From Candidatus Woesearchaeota archaeon (GTDB taxonomy: Archaea; Nanobdellota; Nanobdellia; Woesearchaeales; UBA9642), in contig BPGB01000012.1 of assembly GCA_026002815.1 (NCBI GenBank), positions 1-47,756 of the forward strand: a DNA stretch of 47,756 bases. The letters are read 5' to 3'. A model generated the notes under the pieces. It saw only the letters and a list, made by a program, of their open reading frames with translations, had not been told where the DNA came from and made no database searches. The position numbers and the translations under genes are program-made. The stretch's first letter is position 1; each line of letters starts with the position of its first letter. Positions 16,247 to 24,528 of the stretch are shown here, in pieces.

Positions 16247-17404
16247 TTAACTTTGATTAAAGATGTTTTTAAATCTCTCTTCTAGATGCTTAGAAACAAA
16301 ATCCATATTATAATTTATAATTATATCTTTATTCTGATTTATTTTATCTTTATATATGTAGAAACGATTATTTTTTTGTTTTTTTATCCTATTTTCTGAT
16401 CTCTCTTTTTGATAATAGGAAGTATGACCTATGACACCCTTATACCATTTGAAAAACTCAGGTATTTGAAGTATTGTCTCTATTCTCATTTTGTTGAAAT
16501 TGTGGTCTATCCATATTCCTGCGAGCAATTTGTTTTTATCATCATCAGAAGGGGTTTTCTTAAGGCTCAATAATTTATTAGAAATAGTTTCACCATTATT
16601 TATTAATTTACTGATATTATCTTTATTGTAAAATGGAAGCAATATTCCTTTAGGTCTATATTCAATGTTAAATGGTGTTGGGTCGCTTATTTCATGAATA
16701 TACTCTATATTATCATAAAATGCTTTATTTTTAGGAACAATTTCTTGCGTTGCAATACTATCATAATGAAATTCTTCTCTTGTTCCTATGAGATAATCTA
16801 TGAATTTTTCCAGTTCCCTCTTTGATTTTTTTATTCTTGATATTAATACATATTCTGGATTATTTTGCAATATCGTGTTTGGAGTGTCGAGCGTTGCGAA
16901 CCTAAAATTATTGTTGTCTTTTTTATAGAACGCAGCAACATTTACAGTGTATGTTGTTTCTATATCTGTTTCGTCTGTGTTTTCTGGAAGTAAATCTTTA
17001 GGGTGTTCTTTTATTATATGCTCTATTAGAGAATCTTTCTTATAGGAATCCACATTCATGAATTTCTCATATACTTCATTTGTTGATTTTTTCTTTGTTC
17101 CAACAACAATATACCGTTTTAATATTAGGTCCGGGTTTTTTTGTAATATTTGTTTAATTCTTTTTTCGGTATAATTTTTAAGAACTTCTTCTCTTACAGT
17201 CAAATAATAATTCATGTTTTCTGAGAATTTTTCTATATCCTCGTCTTTTATAACTTCATCTATGTATTTTATTATTTCTGCTTGAGGACTCAAATACTGT
17301 TGCTTCATAAGTTTTGGGAGAACTTCTATTTTAGCCTCATCAATTGTCTTCTTGAATATTTGCATATATTCTGTTATATAATCGTAATATAATTCATTTG
17401 TCAT
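16247..17404 (-). CDS. Hypothetical protein (385 aa)
   Basis: Not recognised. The first 150 residues look helical and charged, with a probable domain around L-T-V-R-E-E-V-L-K-N. The middle (150-260) is mixed alpha/beta with T-Y-T-V-N-V-A-A-F-Y-K-K near 152. The C-terminal part has several aromatic-rich segments (F-F-K-W-Y-K-G-V-I-G-H). There are no cysteines, no membrane segment and no recognisable catalytic motif. It stands alone between AT-rich spacers, next to the 49-aa ORF. It may be lineage-specific. Confidence 0.7.
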   Translation of the reverse strand: MTNELYYDYITEYMQIFKKTIDEAKIEVLPKLMKQQYLSPQAEIIKYIDEVIKDEDIEKFSENMNYYLTVREEVLKNYTEKRIKQILQKNPDLILKRYIVVGTKKKSTNEVYEKFMNVDSYKKDSLIEHIIKEHPKDLLPENTDETDIETTYTVNVAAFYKKDNNNFRFATLDTPNTILQNNPEYVLISRIKKSKRELEKFIDYLIGTREEFHYDSIATQEIVPKNKAFYDNIEYIHEISDPTPFNIEYRPKGILLPFYNKDNISKLINNGETISNKLLSLKKTPSDDDKNKLLAGIWIDHNFNKMRIETILQIPEFFKWYKGVIGHTSYYQKERSENRIKKQKNNRFYIYKDKINQNKDIIINYNMDFVSKHLEERFKNIFNQS

Positions 17405-17706
17405 TTTTGGAATGATTTTTTTTAATTATTTTTTTATTCTTTTAATTATTTTTATTAAGTATTTTTTTAATTATTTTTAATATTCTTTATAGTATTACAT
17501 ATGCTTTATGGTGTTATATTTTTGTAATCTAATGTGTTGTTTTTATTAATAATGTAATTAATAATTTAAGATTTATAAATTTTTCGCTTTTGTAGTTACT
17601 AAATAGTGATAATTTTTTGTTTATTTTCGCTTCATTGATTTAAATTCTGTATTTTCATGTATTATTTAATATCTTTATATTAAATACTGATTTTAGAATA
17701 ATACAT
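17405..17706. other. AT-rich spacer, no gene seen
   Basis: A T-rich region of repeated TTTTTTAATTATTTTT words (17417-17480), then ordinary AT-rich sequence. It contains the promoter of the 385-aa gene and the end of the DHH gene's transcript. Confidence 0.45.
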
Positions 17707-18777
17707 CTAAGATTGTTTAGAAGCATACTTCCTTAGATTCTTAATAAACCTATCAAAATCTTTTTTCTTAATAGAACATCCACACGCGTGTTCATGACCT
17801 CCGCCGTATCCCTCAATACCAATAAGGCTTTCCTCAAGAATTTTACGAACATTAAGATTTTCAGACCGAAGAGAGCAGATCATATCTTCTGTTTTTTCTC
17901 TAGCAATAATTATTAGTTTATCTGGGTGATAATATTGTATCTCATTACTCAAATCCCCTGTTAAAACATATTTATCATTATAAACAAACAAAACTATTTT
18001 GTCTTTTGTAATCTTAACATTTGATTTTATTTTTTCATAAATCACATTTACCTTTTCATAATGTTTATATATGAATTTTCCCTCGGGTGTTTTTCTATCA
18101 ATTATATCATAAGGATTCAGAATCTTTTTCATGACTCTTATAGAATCTTGTATTTCTTTACTTGTTCCTTTCATATTAAACTGTATTATTCTGCATAATT
18201 TTCCGTGCTTGGTTTCATGAAGTACTGTGCCCGGATTTCTAATCTTAATGGTTTTATTCCATAAATCAGGATATTTTTCCATATATTTTTTATAAAATTC
18301 TGGGATAAACCAATCTCCAATGCAACCAACCATTGCTATCCACATTAAGTTCTCAGGCTCCTCTGTGACCTTATAAGCCCAGTAAGTTGTTGGTCTATTA
18401 TCTGGATTATACTTTTTATCTTGATGCATTAATGGATTAAAATAATGAACCTTAGAATTTTTTTGAATTGGATGATGATCTAGCCAATATATAGGGATTT
18501 TAATTTTATCTATGAAGTCTTGATGCATCATTGGTTTATCTAATACAAAAACCTTGTCAGGATTATATTCTTCTATTCTTCTGAGATATATATCGTCTTT
18601 AAGTATTGGACTTGATTTGACAATTATTCCTTTTATATCCTCAACATAATCTTTAATATAGTGGTAAAATAACAAGAAAGAGGATAATCCATCAGTGTCA
18701 TCATCAAAAAAAATTATAGGTCTCTTTGATGATCTAAGTGCATATCTAAGTTCTTGTATTTCTTTTGAAGTTAGCAT
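17707..18777 (-). CDS. DHH-family phosphoesterase (RecJ/GAN-like)
   Basis: A two-metal phosphoesterase of 356 aa. DHH motifs are visible: F-F-D25-D-D-T-D-G-L (motif I), V-L-D80 (motif II) and W-L-D100-H-H (motif III). The C-terminal DHHA1 substrate-binding motif G-G-G-H-E-H-A-C-G-C is near residue 325. Archaeal proteins of this type include the GINS-associated nuclease and nanoRNase-like enzymes, which degrade single-stranded nucleic acid from the end; the exact class is not certain. It starts at the ATG at 18777 and is followed after a long spacer by the 385-aa gene. Confidence 0.88.
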   Translation of the reverse strand: MLTSKEIQELRYALRSSKRPIIFFDDDTDGLSSFLLFYHYIKDYVEDIKGIIVKSSPILKDDIYLRRIEEYNPDKVFVLDKPMMHQDFIDKIKIPIYWLDHHPIQKNSKVHYFNPLMHQDKKYNPDNRPTTYWAYKVTEEPENLMWIAMVGCIGDWFIPEFYKKYMEKYPDLWNKTIKIRNPGTVLHETKHGKLCRIIQFNMKGTSKEIQDSIRVMKKILNPYDIIDRKTPEGKFIYKHYEKVNVIYEKIKSNVKITKDKIVLFVYNDKYVLTGDLSNEIQYYHPDKLIIIAREKTEDMICSLRSENLNVRKILEESLIGIEGYGGGHEHACGCSIKKKDFDRFIKNLRKYASKQS

Positions 18778-18839
18778 AAGTTAGAGAAAGATGTATCTTT
18801 TAAAAATATTATTATATTATTATTCAAATTTAATAATGC

Positions 18840-19427
18840 TTAAAAGTAATGTTTTTTATTAAGAACTTGTATTAATGCCATTATTACAGAGTATTTATGA
18901 TATTCCTTTCTGTTTATTATTCCTCTAGTTAGTATTCCTACAATTCCTTCATCATGGCCAACATACTGGCTTTTTGTAAGTTTGTTTTTTAAGGCCGATT
19001 CACTGGCGTTCATATTTCTTTTTATTATGTCTTCAGTAACTTTCTTTGGAAATTCAAATCCTGGACCTGCTCCATAAAAGAAATTTTTTCCATCATAAAT
19101 AACACATATACATAAATCCATGTAACCTGTATTTAACTCTGGAACACTCATTATTCCAGATTCCATTCCTATACTATAGTTGCAATCCTTAAATGAATTA
19201 ATTGCTCTGTTTTTTGCTCCTTTTATTATTTCTCTTAGAGATTTTGGTTGCTCTGAAACTCCTGAATTAGCATTTAAATATTTGAATTTAGCGTTTTTAA
19301 ACTCTTTATATAGTAGGAATGCTTCCTTTACTGCTAATATTTTAGAAGGATTTTTAGTCCCAATATTTATTGTAATCTGTCTTGACTTATTGATTTTTTT
19401 AGGTTTATTTTTTATTGTTTTTTTCAT
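18840..19427 (-). CDS. Inosine/xanthosine triphosphatase (YjjX/DUF84 family)
   Basis: A house-cleaning enzyme that hydrolyses non-canonical purine triphosphates. Family features: G-T-K-N-P-S-K-I-L-A-V-K-E-A-F near residues 23-37, S-G-V-S-E-Q-P near 55, A-x-N-R-A, S-I-G-M-E-S-G-I near 85, and a G-H-D-E-G-I-V-G-I-L-T-R-G segment near 158. A basic N-terminal extension of about 18 residues precedes the core. It lies 62 bases upstream of the DHH gene on the same strand. Confidence 0.9.
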   Translation of the reverse strand: MKKTIKNKPKKINKSRQITINIGTKNPSKILAVKEAFLLYKEFKNAKFKYLNANSGVSEQPKSLREIIKGAKNRAINSFKDCNYSIGMESGIMSVPELNTGYMDLCICVIYDGKNFFYGAGPGFEFPKKVTEDIIKRNMNASESALKNKLTKSQYVGHDEGIVGILTRGIINRKEYHKYSVIMALIQVLNKKHYF

Positions 19428-19489
19428 TTCTGATTTTTTATGTTCTTATCTTTGTTTTATCTTCATTGTTTTATCTTCATTATATTTTT

Positions 19490-20158
19490 TTATCTTATAT
19501 GTCTTATTTCCCTGTATCTAATATTCATGTCTTTAGTTTTTTCTATATCCCTAAATTTTAAATTGGTTTTTCTGAGAATATTGCTCGTTTTTAATTCTAT
19601 TTTTTTAAGCAAATCTTCCTCTATTATTAATATTTTTGATTCTTCTTTAAAAATTTCTGTTAATTTTTTTATTTTCTCTTTGTTTATTATATTTTCACCA
19701 TCCATTGAAATTGTATCAATTTGTTGTTCCCATAATGGTTTTATGTTTTCTAATAATTTCATAAGTTCTTTAATATCTGAGAGGGTTTCTCTTTGCAATG
19801 TTGCTATATCTATATTTTCCTCATTGTTTATTAATTCAGTCAGTATTTTCTCTATTTTGTAGGCATGTTTCTTCTCTGTCTCTTGAGAGATTTCTCCCTC
19901 GTCAAACATGTTTTCAAGTTTTTTTATTTCATTTTTTATTTTTTGATAGTTATAATCATCAGGATTGTCTAAAAATTTATTATATAGAGAAATCTTTTTT
20001 TTATGACTATTTAATATTTTTTGAAACTCTGATATGCAATTGTCAAGCTCTGAACTTATGCCTTTGAGCTTATCAATCCTCTCGCTATAATACTTTGCTG
20101 AATCCTTCTTTTTCTTTATACCAAAGAATCCTTGAAATAAATGCTCTTGTATTCGCAT
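19490..20158 (-). CDS. Coiled-coil protein, unknown
   Basis: About 222 aa, starting at the ATG at 20158; the frame extends to a TTG at 20167. Almost entirely helical and charged, with long coiled-coil predictions by eye (residues 25-130 and 140-190). The N-terminus M-R-I-Q-E-H-L-F-Q-G-F-F-G-I-K is hydrophobic and may be amphipathic. No catalytic motif and no membrane segment are visible. It is upstream of the ITP/XTP phosphatase gene and may share its transcript. Archaeal proteins of this shape include ESCRT-III-like and SMC-like fragments, but no specific match can be supported. Confidence 0.65.
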   Translation of the reverse strand: MRIQEHLFQGFFGIKKKKDSAKYYSERIDKLKGISSELDNCISEFQKILNSHKKKISLYNKFLDNPDDYNYQKIKNEIKKLENMFDEGEISQETEKKHAYKIEKILTELINNEENIDIATLQRETLSDIKELMKLLENIKPLWEQQIDTISMDGENIINKEKIKKLTEIFKEESKILIIEEDLLKKIELKTSNILRKTNLKFRDIEKTKDMNIRYREIRHIR

Positions 20159-20300
20159 AATTTTCAAATATTGGTTTTAATTAAATATTTTATGATTTTA
20201 AGAACAACATATTTTGATTTTAAAAACAATTTTATTATTTTAAAGAATTAATTTTCAAAGGATTAATATGTTGAATTTAAATAATTATATTAAATAATTT

Positions 20301-20340
20301 TTAGAATTTATTGAGTTTATTTAGAATTTATTGAGTTTAT
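20301..20340. repeat. Perfect 20-bp tandem duplication
   Basis: TTAGAATTTATTGAGTTTAT occurs at 20301-20320 and again at 20321-20340, just beyond the 3' end of the DNA ligase gene. Confidence 0.9.
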
Positions 20341-20366
20341 TTTATAGGATTTTATAAGAACTCAAT

Positions 20367-22118
20367 TTATTGTTTTTTATACATTTCTTCTATCTGTCTT
20401 AGTGTAGAACTCTCATCAGGACGTCTATCTTCCCTTATTCTTACTAATCTTGGAAAACGCAACGCATATCCTGAATTGTATGATGGGCTCTTTTGTATTT
20501 CTTCAAATTTTATTTCCACAACAATTTCTGGTTTTATTTTTACTTCTCTGCCTTTCTCCTCTATTATGTATGGTTTTAGCAATTCTGTTAATTGTTCGAA
20601 ACTTACACCTTCTTCATCTTTTTCTTTTATTCCCGTTCCGAATTTTCCTATTTCTAAATATTCATCAGTGTCTTCGTCATAGCACGATATAGTGAATGAG
20701 GTAAGCCATCCTTTTCTTTTTCCCTCTCCCCATTCTGCACCTACTATCACTAAATCAAGAGTTTCCATTACTGGTTTTAATTTTACCATATACCCAACCC
20801 TAGATCCTGGCTTGTATGGTGCTGTTAAAGATTTAAGCATCACGCCTTCGTTTCCAAATTCGAGGCTTTTTTTATAGAATTTTTCTGCCTCTTTTTCATT
20901 ATCTGTTATTATTTGTTCTGCGAGCTTTATTTTCAAATCTTTTTGTATTATTATTTTTTCAATAATTTTTCTTCTTTTTTCGAATGATTCGTTTATTAAA
21001 GAATTATTATTATAGTAAAGTATATCGAATATGTTTAATTCAACAGGTACTTCTCTTGACAATTGTTCTATATCATATTTTCTTTTAATTCTTTGCGAGA
21101 TATTCTGAAATGGTATATATTTTTTTGTTTTTGGATCGTAACCTACTGCTTCTCCATCTAATATGCATGTTTCTGCTTTCACGTTTTCTTTTACTAATTC
21201 TACAACATCAGGAAATTGTTTTGTCACATTTTCTAGTCTTCTAGTATGTATTACTATCTTATCACTTTTTTTTCCTATAAGCATTCTAAAACCATCGTAT
21301 TTATATTCTATTGCACACGGGACCCCTACTCTTTCAAACCCCTCTTTTATATCTTTGACTTTTTGAGCAAGCATGACTTTTAAAGGTTTTAAGACATCCA
21401 TATCTATATTATTTAATGATATTATTCCTTTTTCCATCAGTGTAGATGCAACAACAGAATAATCGTTTGAAATATCATATGCCTCTTGTATCTTATCTCT
21501 TATTGTTGTTAATTCCGAATCCTTTCCAAATAATCCTTGTATATTTTCTATATCTATTGATTTTTTTTCTTTAATTTCATAATATGCAAGTGCTATTGAA
21601 TCCCTTAATGTTCCCTCTCCTAATCCCACTCTTAAATCTTCTAGAAGAAGTCTTACAATATATCTCGCCTCAATTGGCTTGGCTGAGGTCAATAACTCAG
21701 ATATCATCTTTATTTTCAAGTCTGTACTTCCAACACCTTCTATTTTTGCTAACTTTCTTACTGTGTTGAAGACCTTTTCAACAGTTAGGATTTGACTGAA
21801 TAATGTATGTTGTTTCTTTTTTTTAATTAATTCTTGTGCTGTTATTCCTAAGTCACCTGTTTTTTTCCAGTATTTTTCTATTTCTTCACTTGAGATTCCA
21901 GTTGCTGCGTTTAATGCTTTTACAACCATTTTTGAAGCAATACCTATTTTTTTGTCCTCATATTTAGGATATACTATTCCTTGGAGAAGTAATATAACTT
22001 TATCAATATCTTTAGGAGTGCAATTTTTAATAAACTCAGCTATATGTTTTGTTTTTTCGAGTCTTTTATTAGTGGATTCCAATAATTCATATAGTTTTGT
22101 TAGTTCATAATATTCCAT
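20367..22118 (-). CDS. lig: ATP-dependent DNA ligase
   Basis: A replicative archaeal DNA ligase of 583 aa, the usual length. The adenylated lysine is K273 in E-Y-K-Y-D-G-F-R (motif I). Further motifs are visible: I-L-D-G-E-A-V-G-Y (motif III, near 320), E-G-V-M-L-K (motif IV, near 427) and Y-M-V-K-L-K-P (motif V, near 445). An N-terminal DNA-binding domain covers 1-220 and the OB fold follows 450, ending R-I-R-E-D-R-R-P-D-E. No unusual features. It is followed by a short tandem repeat and the coiled-coil gene. Confidence 0.97.
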   Translation of the reverse strand: MEYYELTKLYELLESTNKRLEKTKHIAEFIKNCTPKDIDKVILLLQGIVYPKYEDKKIGIASKMVVKALNAATGISSEEIEKYWKKTGDLGITAQELIKKKKQHTLFSQILTVEKVFNTVRKLAKIEGVGSTDLKIKMISELLTSAKPIEARYIVRLLLEDLRVGLGEGTLRDSIALAYYEIKEKKSIDIENIQGLFGKDSELTTIRDKIQEAYDISNDYSVVASTLMEKGIISLNNIDMDVLKPLKVMLAQKVKDIKEGFERVGVPCAIEYKYDGFRMLIGKKSDKIVIHTRRLENVTKQFPDVVELVKENVKAETCILDGEAVGYDPKTKKYIPFQNISQRIKRKYDIEQLSREVPVELNIFDILYYNNNSLINESFEKRRKIIEKIIIQKDLKIKLAEQIITDNEKEAEKFYKKSLEFGNEGVMLKSLTAPYKPGSRVGYMVKLKPVMETLDLVIVGAEWGEGKRKGWLTSFTISCYDEDTDEYLEIGKFGTGIKEKDEEGVSFEQLTELLKPYIIEEKGREVKIKPEIVVEIKFEEIQKSPSYNSGYALRFPRLVRIREDRRPDESSTLRQIEEMYKKQ

Positions 22119-22299
22119 ATTAGATAAATAAAGAAACTTATTTTAAAAAGTTGTTGATATATATGTTGATATTTAGACATGATGTTATTTAATGTAAATA
22201 TTTAGATATTATATTATTTAATGTAATGTTATTTGAAGATAATAAATATATTTTAAATAATATTTATTTTCAAATAATTTTTACTTTAATTATGCTTTT

Positions 22300-22644
22300 T
22301 TATTTTTTAAATGCTATTTTTCCAATTATTAATGAGATTATTAGAAGGATTATTGTTAGTATATAATTAGTTAATATTATTGCCCCTGCAATAAAAGCTA
22401 TTAATACTGCTAAGGAACCAAATATGCCGCCTTTTTTATATATTGAAAATAAGGTATAAAATGTTCCTATAAGTAATAATCCGGGAAGAATAATAAATAA
22501 AATATTAATCCAAGGGTGTAGTTTAGAGAGTATCGGCTGAATAAAAGTAATGATTTCATCTTCAGGATTAATTCCTATTGAAAACCACACACCATTCAGG
22601 AATCCGAATCCAATAACTAAATTTTTTACAATACTTTTAGTCAT
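22300..22644 (-). CDS. Small membrane protein (114 aa), unknown
   Basis: Three clear hydrophobic helices (about 47-64, 70-90 and 92-110), with a less hydrophobic N-terminal segment around 8-25. The loop P-E-D-E-I-I-T-F-I-Q-P-I-L near 28 and H-P-W-I-N-I near 43 are the only distinctive words. Ends in F-K-K. Starts at the ATG at 22644. No family recognised. It stands alone, divergent from the CorC-type gene after a 450-base spacer. Confidence 0.6.
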   Translation of the reverse strand: MTKSIVKNLVIGFGFLNGVWFSIGINPEDEIITFIQPILSKLHPWINILFIILPGLLLIGTFYTLFSIYKKGGIFGSLAVLIAFIAGAIILTNYILTIILLIISLIIGKIAFKK

Positions 22645-23095
22645 AAAACCTTTATACTTTCTATATATTATTTAATTTTTTATACTTTTTTTAATTCTAT
22701 TTTTTATTCAACATCCATATTTTTTAATTTTTGTATTATTTAAAGTTCTTTGTATATTTGAATATTTTTTTCTATTATATGACTACTTTCTATTATATGA
22801 TTATTTTTGTTATTACATATCATTTTTGTTATTACATAATTTTAATATTTTTATCTATTATTAAAATCAAAAATTTTATAAGTTTAAAACTTTTATTATT
22901 ATTATATTATTGTTATATAGTATATTAAGATTATTATAGTTTTTATATAGTATATTAAGATTATTATAGTATTTTAAGATTATTATAGTATTAGAATTAA
23001 AACTGTTTGTAGGTCTAGTTTTTAAGTTAAAAGATACGTTAATAGTTAAATTATAAGGTCAATTAAATTACAAGATAAACTAAAAGGTGATTTTT
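22645..23095. other. AT-rich divergent spacer
   Basis: No gene seen. TTCTATTATATGA and TTTTTGTTATTACATA are each duplicated near 22769-22840, and a longer repeat lies at 22913-22990. The ribosome binding site AAAGGTGAT at 23083-23091 precedes the CorC-type gene. Confidence 0.5.
22913..22990. repeat. 28-bp direct repeat with 30-bp period plus a partial third copy
   Basis: Positions 22913-22940 recur at 22943-22970; each unit starts TTATATAGTATATTAAGA. A partial third copy (ATTTTAAGATTATTATAGTA) follows at 22971-22990. Confidence 0.85.
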
Positions 23096-24400
23096 GTGTA
23101 TGAGTTTATTATATTTTTTTTCCTTATTTTATTATCTTTCTTTTTTTCAGGATATGAATCTGCGATATTGTCTTTACGACTTTCCAGATTAAGAGAACTT
23201 GTTAGGAAAAGAGTAAATAATTCAAAAATCGTTTTAAAATTTAAGAATAATCAGCACAAAACTATAATAACATTATTGATAGGTAATAATTTAGTTAATG
23301 TAGCGGCATCAGCATTAGCAACCAAGATTACTTTTGATTATTCAGTAAGGTACGGATTATTAGAAGGATATGTTATTGCAATAGCCACAGGAATAATGAC
23401 TTTTATATTGCTTGTATTTGGAGAAATAACACCAAAAACATTGGCTGTAAAAAGAGCAGAAAAATTTGCATTGAAAAGTGCAAAAATATTATTATTCTTT
23501 GAGTACTTATTCACTCCTTTAAGAAAATTTTTTGAATTAATAGCGGGTTTAATACTTAATATTTTCGGGATATCCTTAAAGGAAACACAATATTATACTG
23601 CTGGCGAAATAAGAGAATTTGTTGAAATGAGCCATGAGAAAGGTGCAATAAAAGAGACAGAGAAAGAGATGATACATAATGTTCTTGATTTTAATGATAT
23701 ATCCGTTAGCGAGATAATGACTCCGATAACAAAAGTTGTAGCAATAGATTCTGAAAATACAATACGTGATTTACTAAAAATTCTTGTTAATGATAGCTTT
23801 TCAAGAATACCTGTATATAATAAACATGTAGAGGATATAATAGGGGTTGTTTATATAAAAGATATATTCCCCTATATTGAGATAAATAATCTTGATTTAA
23901 AAGTTAAAGATGTTTGTAGAAAAATAATACATGTTCCCGCTTCTAAAAAAATAAGTACTCTATTCCATTATTTTAAAAGCAAAAAAGAGCATATTGCAGT
24001 CGTTGTAAATGAATTTGGTAATACTTTAGGAATAATAACTTTAGAAGATGTATTGGAAGAGATTGTGGGGGAGATACAAGATGAGAGTGATGATGAGGAA
24101 GAAAATAATATAAAAAGAATTGATGAAGATACATTAATAGTTCCTGGAACAGTAAATGTGGAAGAAATTAACGAATTATTGAAGTGTAATATAAAAGAAG
24201 ATTCACACTATCAAACTATTGCAGGATATGTATTCTATATCACCGGAAGAATACCTAAGAAAGGTCAAGTAATAAGTTCTGATGGGTTAAAAATAACAAT
24301 AATCGATTCTGATCATAAGAAAATAAATACGTTAAAGATAGAGAAAAATAATTCTTTTAAGAAAGAAGTAATAGAAAGCGTAGATAAAATGTTAAAATAA
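23096..24400 (+). CDS. CorC/HlyC-type membrane protein with CBS domains (CNNM-like)
   Basis: The architecture is a DUF21 membrane domain with about four helices (residues 1-180), a tandem CBS pair (about 205-325) and a C-terminal CorC_HlyC domain (about 350-430). Characteristic sequences are S-G-x-E-S-A in the first helix, F-G-E-I-T-P-K-T-L-A and D-E-F-G near residue 310. The family is linked to Mg2+/Co2+ efflux or homeostasis. I choose the GTG at 23096, because GGTGAT at 23086-23091 is the ribosome binding site for it; an in-frame GTG at 23087 lies inside that site. The gene converges with the secreted-protein array, its stop ending one base before the remnant copy. Confidence 0.9.
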   Translation: MYEFIIFFFLILLSFFFSGYESAILSLRLSRLRELVRKRVNNSKIVLKFKNNQHKTIITLLIGNNLVNVAASALATKITFDYSVRYGLLEGYVIAIATGIMTFILLVFGEITPKTLAVKRAEKFALKSAKILLFFEYLFTPLRKFFELIAGLILNIFGISLKETQYYTAGEIREFVEMSHEKGAIKETEKEMIHNVLDFNDISVSEIMTPITKVVAIDSENTIRDLLKILVNDSFSRIPVYNKHVEDIIGVVYIKDIFPYIEINNLDLKVKDVCRKIIHVPASKKISTLFHYFKSKKEHIAVVVNEFGNTLGIITLEDVLEEIVGEIQDESDDEEENNIKRIDEDTLIVPGTVNVEEINELLKCNIKEDSHYQTIAGYVFYITGRIPKKGQVISSDGLKITIIDSDHKKINTLKIEKNNSFKKEVIESVDKMLK

Positions 24401-24401
24401 T

Positions 24402-24515
24402 TTATATTCTGTTGTTTTGTGCTTTTGTTGTGTTTATGAGTGTTAGTCCGCTGATTATTCCTATTCCGATGTATTTTATGATGTTGTTTTGAATGTTTTT
24501 TATAGTGTTTTTCAT
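24402..24515 (-). pseudogene. Signal-peptide remnant, third copy of the secreted paralog
   Basis: A 37-codon frame from the ATG at 24515 is identical to the first 35 or so residues of the two full-length neighbours (M-K-N-T-I-K-N-I-Q-N-N to T-K-A-Q-N-N), then ends R-I-stop. Homology stops at about 24411, right next to the stop of the convergent CorC-type gene. The spacer before it (TTCTAAAAA then ATG) matches the spacer between the two full copies. It is best read as the edge of a tandem array truncated by recombination. If translated it would yield an exported signal peptide plus a few residues. Confidence 0.8.
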
Positions 24516-24528
24516 TTTTTTTTAGAAT

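Noticed and set aside
23046-23092. Riboswitch before the CorC-type gene
   Set aside because: Only about 45 bases of simple AT-rich sequence with the ribosome binding site; no conserved Mg2+-sensing fold could be seen.
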